6,262 bases of DNA from Deltaproteobacteria bacterium. GTDB taxonomy: Bacteria > Desulfobacterota > Syntrophia > Syntrophales > UBA2210. Every line of letters starts with the position of its first letter. The stretch's first letter is position 1. Position numbers and translations under genes: made by a program. The DNA lies in NCBI GenBank assembly GCA_011056825.1, contig DSBH01000047.1:1-6262 (forward strand). Direction: 5' to 3'. Below, piece by piece: positions 6,197-6,262 of this stretch. The notes below the pieces were generated by a model. That model saw only the letters and a list, made by a program, of their open reading frames with translations. It was not told the origin of the DNA and made no database searches.

Positions 6197-6262
6197 CTAT
6201 GCCGCTTCCTGTAATTCTCCGTCGATGAACACCTTATTTTCTAATACGAGAGGTATCATGTC
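6197..6262 (-). CDS. Possible 3' end of an unidentified gene entering from the right
   Basis: Read on the minus strand, the last 66 bases form an open frame of 21 codons that runs off the window edge and ends with TAG at 6199-6197. Its C-terminus reads VLENKVFIDGELQEAA, which has the look of a real protein end (a beta-hairpin-like segment followed by a short acidic stretch). The fragment is too short to assign to a family. An ATG at 6261-6259 could in principle start a 20-residue peptide, but a cut longer gene is more likely. If real, it converges on the hppA operon. The opposing reading, a + strand gene starting at ATG 6258, cannot be excluded. Confidence 0.35.
   Translation of the reverse strand, partial: DMIPLVLENKVFIDGELQEAA

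Noticed and set aside
6160..6228. 22-codon Leu-rich frame after AAGGAGAG, possibly a leader peptide
   Set aside because: The ribosome site is 10 bases away, no attenuator hairpins or downstream gene are visible, and it runs opposite to the possible minus-strand gene end. It is too short to support.
6248..6262. Possible + strand gene start: GAGAGG followed by ATG at 6258
   Set aside because: Only one complete codon and two further bases are visible and the spacing is 4 bases. It competes with a more protein-like minus-strand frame.

Overview
The window is an ordinary housekeeping gene cluster from a Gram-negative-type bacterium, most likely a deltaproteobacterium in the broad sense (Desulfobacterota, for example a Geobacter- or Syntrophus-like lineage). 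This rests on gene order: ispE, tRNA-Gln(UUG), prs, the long CTC-type rplY and pth are commonly neighbours in that group. It is also supported by the moderately GC-rich codon usage and by a K+-dependent type membrane pyrophosphatase, an enzyme common in anaerobes. The taxonomic call is an inference from memory of synteny, not a search result.

Layout, all on the + strand. Positions 1-653 hold the 3' part of ispE (MEP isoprenoid pathway kinase), cut by the window edge. Positions 680-1432 hold a classical short-chain dehydrogenase/reductase with DHRS4-like signatures. Positions 1482-1556 hold tRNA-Gln with an encoded CCA. Positions 1578-2522 hold prs (PRPP synthetase), 2537-3175 rplY/ctc (5S rRNA-binding L25 with TL5-type C-terminal domain), 3206-3796 pth (peptidyl-tRNA hydrolase) and 3806-5854 hppA (ion-pumping membrane pyrophosphatase). 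A clear intrinsic terminator at 5878-5914 closes the run. Gaps between genes are 9 to 49 bases with no internal terminator visible, so the whole set, including the tRNA, can be read as one transcription unit.

Positions 5915 to about 6196 hold no convincing gene. They contain a perfect 11-bp GC-rich inverted repeat around a 16-base all-purine loop, and a weaker 8-bp inverted repeat. The last 66 bases may hold the 3' end of an unidentified gene on the minus strand.

Functionally the genes supply core precursors and translation: isoprenoid precursor synthesis, PRPP for nucleotides, histidine and tryptophan, Gln-tRNA, a 5S-associated ribosomal protein, and recycling of peptidyl-tRNA. The pyrophosphatase would recover energy from the PPi released by biosynthesis, including PRPP-consuming reactions. 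The SDR is the one gene with no obvious link to the others. I see no CRISPR array, recognisable insertion sequence, phage gene, defence system or other new multi-gene system here. The points worth a second look are the tRNA embedded just ahead of prs, the ion and cofactor signature of hppA, and the structured non-coding segment after the terminator.
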